DNA of 6,769 bases from 2-12-FULL-41-17 sp964562855 (GTDB taxonomy: Bacteria; Patescibacteriota; Microgenomatia; Curtissbacterales; GWA2-41-24). Under the pieces are notes generated by a model, which made no database searches, had not been told where the DNA came from, and saw only the letters and a list, made by a program, of their open reading frames with translations. Position 1 is the first letter of the stretch. Each line of letters begins with the position of its first letter. Below are positions 1-5,757 of the stretch, in pieces. Location of the stretch: contig CAZLVB010000039.1 in the NCBI GenBank assembly GCA_964562855.1, forward strand, positions 1 to 6,769, written 5' to 3'. Position numbers and translations under genes: made by a program.

Positions 1-457
1 TCTCGTCTTCGCCGTAGAGGTAAGGGGCAACAACTCTTTCCCAGTCAAAAATTTCATCCTTTTCAAAAAACCTTAGTTCTTCCAGTCTGGCGTTTTCGGC
101 ACTGTCCGAAACGTGGATTATGTTGGCCGAAGTCGACATCGAGAAATCACCGCGAACGCTTCCCAGCTCCGCTTCCCTACCGCTTGTTACGCCGGCCATA
201 GCCCGAACTACTTTGACGGCATCAAGACCCTCCCAAAGCATGCAGACTAAAGGAGCAGAGCTCATAAAAGATTTAAGAGATTTAAAAAACGGCTTTTCCT
301 TGTGATGGGCGTAGTGTTCCTCCAAAAGCGCCTCGGAAACTTTAAGCATCTTTAAGCCGACAAGCTTCAAGCCTTTGCGCTCAAACCGATGAATTATTTC
401 GCCAACCAACCCTCGCTGAAGAGCATCGGGTTTTAATAGAACGACTGTCCGCTGCAT
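1..457 (-). CDS. ndk: Nucleoside diphosphate kinase, 3' end cut by window edge
   Basis: This enzyme transfers the gamma-phosphate from a nucleoside triphosphate (usually ATP) to any nucleoside diphosphate through a phospho-histidine, balancing cytosolic NTP and dNTP pools. The frame stays open from the ATG at 457 to the window edge, giving 152 residues. Family members are about 140-155 residues, so only a few C-terminal residues can be missing. Visible signatures are the N-terminal TVVLLKPDA strand with Lys9, Arg85, Thr91 in AGVTSG, Arg102 in GSVRGD, and the active-site stretch NIIHVSDS with the phosphorylated His at residue 115. The usual Gly after that His is Val here. No Shine-Dalgarno sequence precedes the ATG. 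A 7-bp repeat array lies 9 bp upstream and contains a possible -10 box. Identification is from these motifs and is firm. Confidence 0.97.
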   Translation of the reverse strand, partial: MQRTVVLLKPDALQRGLVGEIIHRFERKGLKLVGLKMLKVSEALLEEHYAHHKEKPFFKSLKSFMSSAPLVCMLWEGLDAVKVVRAMAGVTSGREAELGSVRGDFSMSTSANIIHVSDSAENARLEELRFFEKDEIFDWERVVAPYLYGEDE

Positions 458-466
458 GCCATTTAA

Positions 467-495
467 AGTATATAGTATCTGGTATTTTGTATCTA
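467..495 (-). promoter_or_regulatory. Possible ndk promoter inside a repeat array
   Basis: On the minus strand the heptamer array contains TATACT (472-467; 5 of 6 to TATAAT). TAGATA (495-490; 4 of 6 to TTGACA) lies exactly 17 bp upstream of it. Transcription would start near 460 and give an almost leaderless ndk mRNA, which fits the lack of a Shine-Dalgarno sequence. The array is AT-rich and low in complexity, so a chance match is likely. Confidence 0.22.
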
Positions 496-501
496 GTATT
501 A
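467..501. repeat. Heptamer array, left flank of four-helix-bundle gene
   Basis: Five consecutive 7-bp units on the plus strand: AGTATAT, AGTATCT, GGTATTT, TGTATCT, AGTATTA. GTAT recurs every 7 bp (468, 475, 482, 489, 496). The array covers the stop codon of the four-helix-bundle gene (499-501) and ends 9 bp before the ndk start. It is the inverted counterpart of the array at 869-903. The longest perfect inverted match between the two is 12 bp, GGTATTTTGTAT at 481-492 against 869-880. Confidence 0.85.
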
Positions 502-870
502 GTAGTTCTTAGCGCTTTTAATTAAACCCTGAATCAATTTCCCAACAACCACACTCTGGTTAGCTAACTTAGCGAAGAGAGCTCCATCTATATAACCAAG
601 ATCCCTGGCAATCACCAGCTGATTTTGTAATTCTGTCAAAGATCCAAGCGCCACACGATAAAACAAAACCTTCTCTTTCTTACTTGATCTCGAAAACCCC
701 TCGGCTATGTTGCTGGTAACTGAAATTGCAGCTCTTGCGATTTGACTTGCCAGTCCAAACCTCTCGTTTGCCGGAAAACCCTTAACTGCTTCATAAACAA
801 GCAACACCAGCTTGTGACCTTCTTTCCATGCTGTAAGATCTGTAAAAGACTTAATCTTCGCGCGTTCCAT
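499..870 (-). CDS. Four-helix-bundle protein (23S rRNA IVS / bAvd-like family)
   Basis: This 123-residue protein belongs to the family first seen encoded in 23S rRNA intervening sequences, related to the Avd accessory protein of diversity-generating retroelements. The family's structure is a four-helix bundle; its cellular job is unknown. Matching signatures are the N-terminal SFTDLTAWKEGHKL, FPANERFGLASQIARAA (residues 32-48), SNIAEGFSRSSKKE (53-66), and ALGSLTELQNQLVIARDLGYI. A TTG codon at 882 could extend the frame by four residues, but that extension would be read entirely from repeat DNA. I chose the ATG at 870, which gives the usual family length and N-terminus. The ATG itself abuts the right-hand heptamer array, and no Shine-Dalgarno sequence is visible. 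No reverse transcriptase or rRNA gene lies nearby, so neither context applies. Both ends are bracketed by inverted heptamer arrays, suggesting a gene inserted as a unit between ndk and the NHL gene. Confidence 0.9.
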   Translation of the reverse strand: MERAKIKSFTDLTAWKEGHKLVLLVYEAVKGFPANERFGLASQIARAAISVTSNIAEGFSRSSKKEKVLFYRVALGSLTELQNQLVIARDLGYIDGALFAKLANQSVVVGKLIQGLIKSAKNY

Positions 871-903
871 ACAAAATACCAAATACTAAATACAAGATAC
901 CAG
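869..903. repeat. Heptamer array, right flank of four-helix-bundle gene
   Basis: Five consecutive 7-bp units on the plus strand: ATACAAA, ATACCAA, ATACTAA, ATACAAG, ATACCAG. ATAC recurs every 7 bp. Read on the minus strand the units carry GTAT, as in the left array at 467-501, so the two arrays are inverted around the gene. The first two bases overlap the ATG of the four-helix-bundle gene. The array ends 10 bp from the stop codon of the NHL gene. Confidence 0.85.
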
Positions 904-913
904 AATTAAAGTT

Positions 914-3022
914 TCAAAACCTCAGTCTCAAGGGATTAAAGCAGACAAAAAGAAAACAGCGCTGCCTGGCAGGTTCAGACGGTTGCACAGAATTGGTGGT
1001 TGCAGCCGGCGTAGGACTGGCAGAAGGCATACTTTCTATCGGCCCTGTGTTAATAATCGTCTCAGATAAGACTTTTTTGGTAACTTGCGTTGTGGTTTTT
1101 TTGACATCACCAGTGATAGTCAGTGTCCTTGCTGCCGTTTCCTGGCTATGGCCGACTTCATCGATTGCCAAAACCTTCCATTGATACTGGCCACTCAACT
1201 TCTTGCCAAAAGGCCAGGTAACACTAACCATTTCTTTGGGATAAACCTCTATGTTTGAGGACTCTTCCGAGTAAGTGGCTACAAACTCACTTGTTTCATA
1301 TACACCGTTATTCGTTGCAAGGTGTGTATATTTAGCTCTCTGTAAATTGCTAAGAACGTTTTTAACGCTGGCAAAATCAGGCGGAATACCGTCAATGTAA
1401 ACCTTCCAGTCGTTGGTGCCTGCCTTAGCTACCTGAATCTGATATTTTTGCAAATTGTCACGAAGCGCTGTCCTTTGCTTATTTACCGAAAAACTGAAGG
1501 TGGGTAAAGCAGAAGAAGTTGACTCGTTATTTTGAGGAAAATTCACATTAAAAGGCAAAAAGTAAAAGAGAAACTCGGTATCGTCTAGATTGGTATTTCT
1601 CGCCTTAACTCTAATTGTGTAGCCTTCCAGTTTATTTTCGTTCTCACCCGGGGAGAAATCAAGGTAAAAATTTTCAGCAGCAGTATCCAGTCCGCCATCC
1701 TGTGAGGTGACGTTCTTGAGCTCACCGCCGTTGACTGAATACTTAATCGAATTTAAAGTGTACAGGCTGTCAACAATGGCTCTGCCGGAAAGCCTCAATT
1801 TGCCGCCTCCAGCATCGACAGGCGCATTGGTCAAAGCAATGCCTGGCTTCTGGATGACATTTTCGTAAATTAAGACACGGTTGTTACTGGAATCAGCGAC
1901 AAGAAGCTTCTTGTCAACCAAAGCCAAACCACCCTCTGGATCATTCAGGCTTTCTGCAGTTGGCCTATTGGGAGCACTTGAGCTTGTAAAGTTCGGTTGA
2001 CCTAAAACCATATATGCAGAAGCATTATTTGAAGAAGGTATACCATTGAAAATTAAAACTCTATTGTTGAACGCGTCTTGAACAAAAAAACGCTTGCCGT
2101 CATATATGATTCCAGTAGGGTAATTGAGAGTGTTTGAAGCGACTGAACCTCCTTGATTCGCACTATTACTTGTAAAGTTAGCTTGTCCAATTACAATATC
2201 AGCTGCAACGCCATTGGTACTTGGAATGTTGTTCCAGATAAGAATACGATTATTTCTTGTGTCCGCAACAATTAATTTACCATCAATTATTTGCACATCT
2301 GAAGGTCTGTTCATACTGGAAGCGTTTGGAGGATTCGGTTGTGCGCTACTGATGAAATCGGTTTGACCTAGAACAACATTGGCCGGTTCGCCGTTTGTTG
2401 TCGGAACTCTATTGTAAATAAGAATTCTATGATTGTTTTGATCAGCTATCGCAAGCTTTCCCGAAATAGGATCAAAGTCAACGCTTGGCGGAGCCCTTAA
2501 TTGTGTAGCACTTATACCGACACCATTGGTCGTCATGATACTTTGACCAATTACGATATCAGCGGAGGCATTATTACTAGTTGGGATGCGGTTGTAGATA
2601 AGAATTCGGTTGTTGTCGAAATCGGCGACAAAAAGTCGAGTACCATCAGTGTCGAGGTGAACAGGATCAAACAGGGTATTAGCTGCGACACTGCCTCCTT
2701 GATTTACAGAATTATTCGAGAAATTTGTTTGGCCGATAACGATGTCTGCGGGAGCATTGTTTGACGTAGGAATAGTGTTGTAGATTAGGACTCGCTGATT
2801 GTCCGCATCAGCAACGAATAAACGTTTACCATCCGTTGTGATTCCCCAAGGGTAGCCAAGCGTATGTGCGTTAACGTTACCTTGATTACTGCTGTTGCTT
2901 GCAAAGTTAGATTGGCCAATGACTATAGATGCACTCATGTTGGTGGTATAAGCAAAAGCTTGTCTTGCAACGACAAAGTGCAGCAAAAATACACTAGCTA
3001 AAGCGGCAGTAAATTTATACAT
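914..3022 (-). CDS. Secreted NHL-repeat six-bladed propeller protein with Ig/FnIII-like C-terminal part
   Basis: This 702-residue exported or surface protein has an unknown substrate; NHL propellers usually serve as binding scaffolds. Residues 1-24 form a signal peptide (hydrophobic stretch, then AFA before Tyr25). Six NHL cores of the form D..NNR[VI]LI[YFW] have their Arg at residues 77, 139, 199, 259, 321 and 382, a spacing of 60-62. Six strands of the form [VM][IV][IL]GQ lie at about 33-37, 94-98, 156-160, 216-220, 276-280 and 338-342. The first strand precedes the first core, so the N-terminus should complete the last blade and close a six-bladed ring. Residues about 395-490 and 495-640 look like beta-sandwich (Ig/FnIII-like) domains, the second ending KLSGQYQWKVLAIDEVG. 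A Thr/Ser/Pro-rich stretch (about 640-685) leads to a short Cys- and Phe-rich basic tail with two Cys (689, 694). The start overlaps the GIY-YIG frame by 8 bp, and no good Shine-Dalgarno sequence is visible. The domain reading is firm, the function unknown. Confidence 0.88.
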   Translation of the reverse strand: MYKFTAALASVFLLHFVVARQAFAYTTNMSASIVIGQSNFASNSSNQGNVNAHTLGYPWGITTDGKRLFVADADNQRVLIYNTIPTSNNAPADIVIGQTNFSNNSVNQGGSVAANTLFDPVHLDTDGTRLFVADFDNNRILIYNRIPTSNNASADIVIGQSIMTTNGVGISATQLRAPPSVDFDPISGKLAIADQNNHRILIYNRVPTTNGEPANVVLGQTDFISSAQPNPPNASSMNRPSDVQIIDGKLIVADTRNNRILIWNNIPSTNGVAADIVIGQANFTSNSANQGGSVASNTLNYPTGIIYDGKRFFVQDAFNNRVLIFNGIPSSNNASAYMVLGQPNFTSSSAPNRPTAESLNDPEGGLALVDKKLLVADSSNNRVLIYENVIQKPGIALTNAPVDAGGGKLRLSGRAIVDSLYTLNSIKYSVNGGELKNVTSQDGGLDTAAENFYLDFSPGENENKLEGYTIRVKARNTNLDDTEFLFYFLPFNVNFPQNNESTSSALPTFSFSVNKQRTALRDNLQKYQIQVAKAGTNDWKVYIDGIPPDFASVKNVLSNLQRAKYTHLATNNGVYETSEFVATYSEESSNIEVYPKEMVSVTWPFGKKLSGQYQWKVLAIDEVGHSQETAARTLTITGDVKKTTTQVTKKVLSETIINTGPIESMPSASPTPAATTNSVQPSEPARQRCFLFVCFNPLRLRF
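1853..2932 (-). repeat. Six in-frame coding repeats of about 180 bp (NHL blades)
   Basis: This span encodes residues 31-390, the propeller. The unit is 60-62 codons: a GQ strand, an Asn/Ser-rich loop (in copies 1, 2 and 5 containing NSxNQGG or SSNQG), a strand with DGK or DGT, then the D..NNR core. Copies differ at many positions, so this is an old coding duplication and not a recent expansion. Confidence 0.8.
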
Positions 3023-3299
3023 TTGTGACAGGCCCCGTTAGAAACCTTGGGCAAAAAAAGGATTTGAGCCTGTTTTTTAAATATCTTCTACCCACGCCAG
3101 ATTTGAGGTATTTTTCTCTCGCTCTGGCATCATCTTTGTTTAGGCCAACTTCACCGTATACTAGCTTCCAGGGTATTCCGTGCTTGGTTGACCTGTTTTT
3201 GCCTTGGTTCTGCGTTAAAATTCTTTTTCGCCAGTTCTTGGTGGAACCGATATACCGGTGACCATTCGTCTCGCTAAGTAAAACATATACATACCACAT
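3015..3299 (-). CDS. Small GIY-YIG nuclease-domain protein
   Basis: This 94-residue protein consists almost wholly of a GIY-YIG domain, the single-strand-nicking fold found in UvrC and in some homing endonucleases. The substrate is unknown. Motifs in order are WYVYVLLSE (Tyr3 and Tyr5, the GIY half), RYIGSTKNWRKRI (the YIG half at 16-18, with Arg24 or Arg26 as the family's catalytic Arg), STKHGIPWKLVYGE, and ARAREKYLKSG with the likely metal-binding Glu62. The ATG at 3299 matches the family N-terminus. The last dozen residues are read through the left 14-bp inverted repeat, and the stop lies inside the NHL gene, an 8-bp overlap that could couple translation. The right inverted repeat ends 5 bp before the ATG. 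The arrangement suggests a small gene that moved with its repeat ends. It may act only as a domestic nuclease; mobility is inference. Confidence 0.9.
   Translation of the reverse strand: MWYVYVLLSETNGHRYIGSTKNWRKRILTQNQGKNRSTKHGIPWKLVYGEVGLNKDDARAREKYLKSGVGRRYLKNRLKSFFCPRFLTGPVTNV
3032..3045 (+). repeat. Left 14-bp inverted repeat of GIY-YIG unit
   Basis: GCCCCGTTAGAAAC, the exact reverse complement of 3305-3318. It is coding on the minus strand for the GIY-YIG C-terminus (frame FLTGP). Its GGGG on the minus strand lies about 10 nt from the NHL ATG and might act as a poor ribosome binding site. Confidence 0.9.
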
Positions 3300-3304
3300 T
3301 GGCA

Positions 3305-3318
3305 GTTTCTAACGGGGC
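3305..3318 (-). repeat. Right 14-bp inverted repeat of GIY-YIG unit
   Basis: GTTTCTAACGGGGC, the exact reverse complement of 3032-3045, located 5 bp upstream of the GIY-YIG start codon. Confidence 0.9.
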
Positions 3319-3353
3319 AGGCTGAAACTGATCGAGTTTATTTGCTACCTAGA

Positions 3354-3384
3354 CTAATAAACGCACTACTTAAGAAAAAGTCAA
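3354..3384 (-). promoter_or_regulatory. Possible promoter for GIY-YIG and NHL genes
   Basis: TTGACT at 3384-3379 (5 of 6 to the -35 consensus) is followed, after a long 19-bp spacer, by TATTAG at 3359-3354 (4 of 6 to the -10). It lies in the 177-bp gap (3300-3476) between the M16 gene and the right inverted repeat, and no better candidate was seen there. If used, the transcript would cross the GIY-YIG unit and reach the NHL gene. Without that unit the same promoter would sit about 40 bp from the NHL start. Confidence 0.3.
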
Positions 3385-3438
3385 GTATTTTTGGCGGATT
3401 TAGAAAAATTTACAGCTTCAGAATTTTCTCGAATCTAA

Positions 3439-3469
3439 CTTTGCCTTTCGACGGCAAGGAGAATCCTTG
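3439..3469 (-). terminator. Overlapping stem-loops after M16 gene, no U-tract
   Basis: On the transcribed strand, 8-25 nt after the M16 stop, the stem CAAGGA-TTC-TCCTTG (3469-3455) overlaps a second stem, TTGCC/GGCAA with a 7-nt loop (3457-3441, extendable to 3459-3439). Only one can form at a time. Neither is followed by a run of T, so intrinsic termination is not well supported. They may mark the mRNA 3' end or be chance. The rest of the gap holds an AT-rich imperfect dyad near 3402-3428. Confidence 0.25.
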
Positions 3470-3476
3470 GCGTTCC

Positions 3477-4754
3477 CTATAGTTTTAGTAGTTTCGCGAA
3501 GCGTTCGCTATCTTTGAAAGGCCCAATCACAGCTAAATTAAGCTTGCTGTTCGTGAAGAAGAACTGGGCAACTCTTTTTATATCCTCTGCTGTCGCCGCG
3601 TCGATGCGCTTCAGTTCTTCATCTAGAGTTCTAACCTCACCTTCCAGAAGCTCATCTGTCCCGTAAGAAACCGCCGCGGTCCTGGAATCTTCCCAGGAAA
3701 GAATAACTCTGCCCTTAATATATTCCTTGGCTTTCTTAAGCTCCTTCTCACTAACCTTCACATTACCAATTTTACTAAACTCTGCCAAAATTACCTTGAC
3801 GGCATCGTCAATTCTTTTCAGATCGACTCCTGCGGCCGCCATTAAAGCACCTGTATCCAGGTAACTCTCGTTGTCTGCCCGCACATAATAGGCCAGTCCC
3901 CTCTTTTCGCGCACGTTGATAAAAAGCCTGCTGGACATGCCGCCGCCCAGAATTGTGGCCAAAACTGCCGCGTTGTATCTGTCAGGATGGCCAAGCTTTA
4001 TTCCCCTAACCCCTAAAACCAAATGAGCCTGATCTGTCTTTTTGTAGGCAACTTTAAGCGCCGGTTTCTTTTGGTTTTCCGAAACGGGCAAAAAACCGCC
4101 AACTTCCCTGCGAGGCTTGTGCCCCATGTATTTTTGGGCCAAATCCAAAGCTTCTTTTTTTTTGAAGTCACCGGCAATCGAAAGCACCATGTTGTTAGGC
4201 GTGTAACGTTCCTCGATATAATTGGTGAAGTCGTCTCTTTGAAGTTTTCTGATTACCTCCTTGGTGCCTCCAATATCCCAGCCCAAAGGCTGGTCGCCCC
4301 ACAAAAGCGACTCAAAAATTTCGGCGACCCGCCTCATTGGCGTATCTTCGTACAAATTCAGCTCTTCAATGATTACACCGCGCTCTTTTTCTATTTCCGC
4401 CTTGTCAAATTTTGAATTCCAAAGCATGTCCGAAAGCATATCGACGATTAAAGGTAAGTGCTGGCTGGCCGCTTTAATATGATAACCTGTCGTTTCCTTG
4501 CCGGTAAAAGCGTTGTAGTCGGCACCGATTTCGTCCAGTGCGTGCGAAATATCGCTGGCCGTCGGCCGCTTTTCCGTGCCCTTAAAAAACATATGCTCCA
4601 GAAAATGGGAAACGCCGTTTGTCTCTTTCTTTTCGTAGCGGCTGCCGGCTCCGCAAAGGATTATGGCCGTCACCGACCTTACAGCCGGCATGGGAGTTAA
4701 AATTATCCGCAATCCATTTTCAAGCGTAATTTTTTCGAAAGTAGAAGTATTCAT
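3477..4754 (-). CDS. M16 family zinc metallopeptidase (processing-peptidase-like)
   Basis: This 425-residue peptidase belongs to the M16B group, which includes mitochondrial processing peptidase beta and bacterial YmxG/PqqL-like enzymes that degrade or trim peptides with an inverted zinc motif. It is probably cytosolic, because no signal peptide is present. The N-terminal catalytic domain (about 5-155) has HFLEH at 50-54, where His50 and His54 bind zinc and Glu53 is the base. The third ligand is expected at Glu130, within ERGVIIEELNLYEDTP. The inactive-like second domain (about 165-350) includes RLFINVREKRGLAYYVR (276-292), whose Arg/Tyr pair binds substrate in this family. The length is normal and all key residues are present. 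The ATG at 4754 falls inside an 8-bp repeat array, and no Shine-Dalgarno sequence is visible. The preceding phosphoesterase gene is 122 bp away, so this gene may have its own promoter in that AT-rich spacer. Confidence 0.95.
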   Translation of the reverse strand: MNTSTFEKITLENGLRIILTPMPAVRSVTAIILCGAGSRYEKKETNGVSHFLEHMFFKGTEKRPTASDISHALDEIGADYNAFTGKETTGYHIKAASQHLPLIVDMLSDMLWNSKFDKAEIEKERGVIIEELNLYEDTPMRRVAEIFESLLWGDQPLGWDIGGTKEVIRKLQRDDFTNYIEERYTPNNMVLSIAGDFKKKEALDLAQKYMGHKPRREVGGFLPVSENQKKPALKVAYKKTDQAHLVLGVRGIKLGHPDRYNAAVLATILGGGMSSRLFINVREKRGLAYYVRADNESYLDTGALMAAAGVDLKRIDDAVKVILAEFSKIGNVKVSEKELKKAKEYIKGRVILSWEDSRTAAVSYGTDELLEGEVRTLDEELKRIDAATAEDIKRVAQFFFTNSKLNLAVIGPFKDSERFAKLLKL

Positions 4755-4784
4755 TGTTAAATTGTTATATTGCTATATTGTTAG
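4753..4784 (+). repeat. Octamer array, left arm (spacer upstream of M16 gene)
   Basis: Four consecutive 8-bp units: ATTGTTAA, ATTGTTAT, ATTGCTAT, ATTGTTAG, with ATTG starting at 4753, 4761, 4769 and 4777. The first bases overlap the M16 start codon. On the minus strand the array contains TATAAC (4769-4764), a possible -10 box, but no matching -35 was found. Confidence 0.8.
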
Positions 4785-4821
4785 GAAATAGGTTTGTAAA
4801 ATTGAATTGCGTTTATTATTC

Positions 4822-4863
4822 ATAACAATTCAACACAATTCAACAATAAAACAATATAGCAAT
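4822..4863 (-). repeat. Octamer array, right arm (inverted)
   Basis: Read on the minus strand, the units are ATTGCTAT, ATTGTTTT, ATTGTTGA, a 10-bp variant ATTGTGTTGA, and ATTGTTAT. The same unit family as 4753-4784 therefore appears in opposite orientation. The longest perfect inverted match is 14 bp, ATTGCTATATTGTT at 4769-4782 against 4850-4863. Only 37 bp lie between the two arms, with no room for a gene. Confidence 0.75.
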
Positions 4864-4871
4864 TTGAATTC

Positions 4872-4883
4872 CCGCTTTAGCGG
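4872..4883 (-). terminator. Short hairpin over phosphoesterase stop codon
   Basis: CCGC-TTTA-GCGG spans the TAA stop at 4877-4879. It is a small GC-rich stem (4-5 bp) followed on the transcript by AATTCAAATTGC and no T-run. It could slow exonucleases or help termination, but support is weak. Confidence 0.2.
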
Positions 4884-5755
4884 ATTTCCACATCCTCGAC
4901 CTTCCAGCTGTAATCATCAAAAACCGTTACAATCGCAAACCGCGGCCCCTGGAAATTTCGCTCCTTGGTAACCGCGCCGACGGTCGTTATTTTAACAAGA
5001 CCAGACGGATCTTTAAACTGGGCAAAAAAGTGCAGATCGCCGCTGAAAAACCCGTCAACTTTGTTTTGAACAAGTAACGAAAGAAGACTTTGAGCCTGTT
5101 TGGCAACCTCGCTACTATCCTCACCCATTACGTGTTCGCTGTCTGGATGAAAAGGGGTTTTGTGGGCAATGACGAAGGTTAGTTTAGAATTTAGAATTTC
5201 GAATTTAGAATTTTTGCCTGTCTGACCACCCTGACGAGTACCCTTGGATAATGCATTGTCCAAGAATTCCCACGATTTGGCATCTATACCCATGTATATA
5301 TCACTATTATCTAATAGAACAATTTGTATCTCATCTTGATTAATTTCTCTATCCGGCTCTCCAAAAACCTGCCGAAAATTTAAAAGCGGATCTTCACCTC
5401 TATTGCGGCTGTCCCAAAGATCATGATCGCCGGCTGTTAGATAATACGGAACCTTCACTTCATCAAAAATTCCCTTAGCTACCGACAGCTCTTCAAGCGT
5501 ACCCACAGTCGACCAGTCTCCCAGCCCGATAACAAAATTGATGCCGAAACCTTGCGCCTGCCTTAAGGCTTTCGCCAGATTTGCATTATCACCGTGCGAA
5601 TCGGCCACCAGCGCAAAGCGCAAGATCGGCCGCTTTTCTTCCGGAAAAAAAGGTGAGCTGGAATTTCTTTTAAGGAAAAAACTATTCTTTGCCAGACTGT
5701 AACCTATTGCGACTGAAAAAAATACCAGAAACAGAAGTAAGACTACTTTCCTCAT
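4877..5755 (-). CDS. Membrane-anchored calcineurin-like metallophosphoesterase
   Basis: This 292-residue dinuclear-metal phosphoesterase has an unknown substrate. MRK followed by a hydrophobic run (about 4-20) indicates a signal anchor, placing the catalytic domain outside the cytoplasmic membrane. Motifs in order are ADSHG (Asp52, His54), GLGDW (Asp80), AGDHD (109-112), AHKTPFH (His198, His203) and SGDLHF (239-243). Two positions differ from the commonest form: GNH[DE] is GDHD, and GHxH is GDLH. This may be a subfamily trait. Residues about 171-193 form a Gln/Gly/Asn-rich insert before the His198 strand. Part of it (SKFEILNSKL) is encoded by four tandem 7-bp repeats, and the frame stays open. 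The gene begins 22 bp after the TrpR-like stop, and its ATG sits 2 nt from the end of the downstream 30-bp palindromic repeat, so the two genes are probably co-transcribed and perhaps co-regulated. No Shine-Dalgarno sequence lies at usable distance. Confidence 0.9.
   Translation of the reverse strand: MRKVVLLLFLVFFSVAIGYSLAKNSFFLKRNSSSPFFPEEKRPILRFALVADSHGDNANLAKALRQAQGFGINFVIGLGDWSTVGTLEELSVAKGIFDEVKVPYYLTAGDHDLWDSRNRGEDPLLNFRQVFGEPDREINQDEIQIVLLDNSDIYMGIDAKSWEFLDNALSKGTRQGGQTGKNSKFEILNSKLTFVIAHKTPFHPDSEHVMGEDSSEVAKQAQSLLSLLVQNKVDGFFSGDLHFFAQFKDPSGLVKITTVGAVTKERNFQGPRFAIVTVFDDYSWKVEDVEIR
5183..5210 (+). repeat. Heptamer array inside phosphoesterase gene
   Basis: Four exact-period 7-bp units: TTTAGAA, TTTAGAA, TTTCGAA, TTTAGAA. 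On the minus strand they encode part of SKFEILNSKL. The array lies in a variable loop between conserved motifs and keeps the reading frame. Confidence 0.85.
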
Positions 5756-5757
5756 TC

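Larger units (their letters stand above)
3032..3318. mobile_element. Candidate GIY-YIG mobile unit bounded by inverted repeats
   Basis: A 287-bp unit is bounded by perfect 14-bp inverted repeats, GCCCCGTTAGAAAC at 3032-3045 and its reverse complement at 3305-3318. It encloses one gene, a GIY-YIG nuclease. No target-site duplication is visible outside the repeats, and no transposase is present. Mobility is therefore inferred only from the nuclease and the symmetric ends. Its left end stands 9 bp from the NHL start codon, so the NHL leader would have been replaced by the unit's end. Confidence 0.4.

Noticed and set aside
120..305. Plus-strand open frame of 61 codons opposite ndk
   Set aside because: It lies within the coding sequence of ndk on the minus strand, which has all family motifs. 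The same reasoning removes the other plus-strand frames opposite the NHL and M16 genes.
871..882. TTG start extending the four-helix-bundle protein by four residues
   Set aside because: The extension would be encoded wholly by the heptamer array. The ATG at 870 gives the family's normal N-terminus.
467..903. CRISPR array or diversity-generating retroelement
   Set aside because: The 7-bp units have no spacers between them. No reverse transcriptase, template repeat or variable repeat is visible near the four-helix-bundle gene.
3025..3261. Plus-strand open frame of 78 codons opposite the GIY-YIG gene
   Set aside because: It is the antisense of a clear GIY-YIG domain and has no recognisable features. 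Its opening TGPVRN stretch is only the inverted repeat read on the other strand.
3019..3330. Target-site duplication around the GIY-YIG unit
   Set aside because: Flanking bases outside the 14-bp inverted repeats do not match each other, so no duplication could be claimed.
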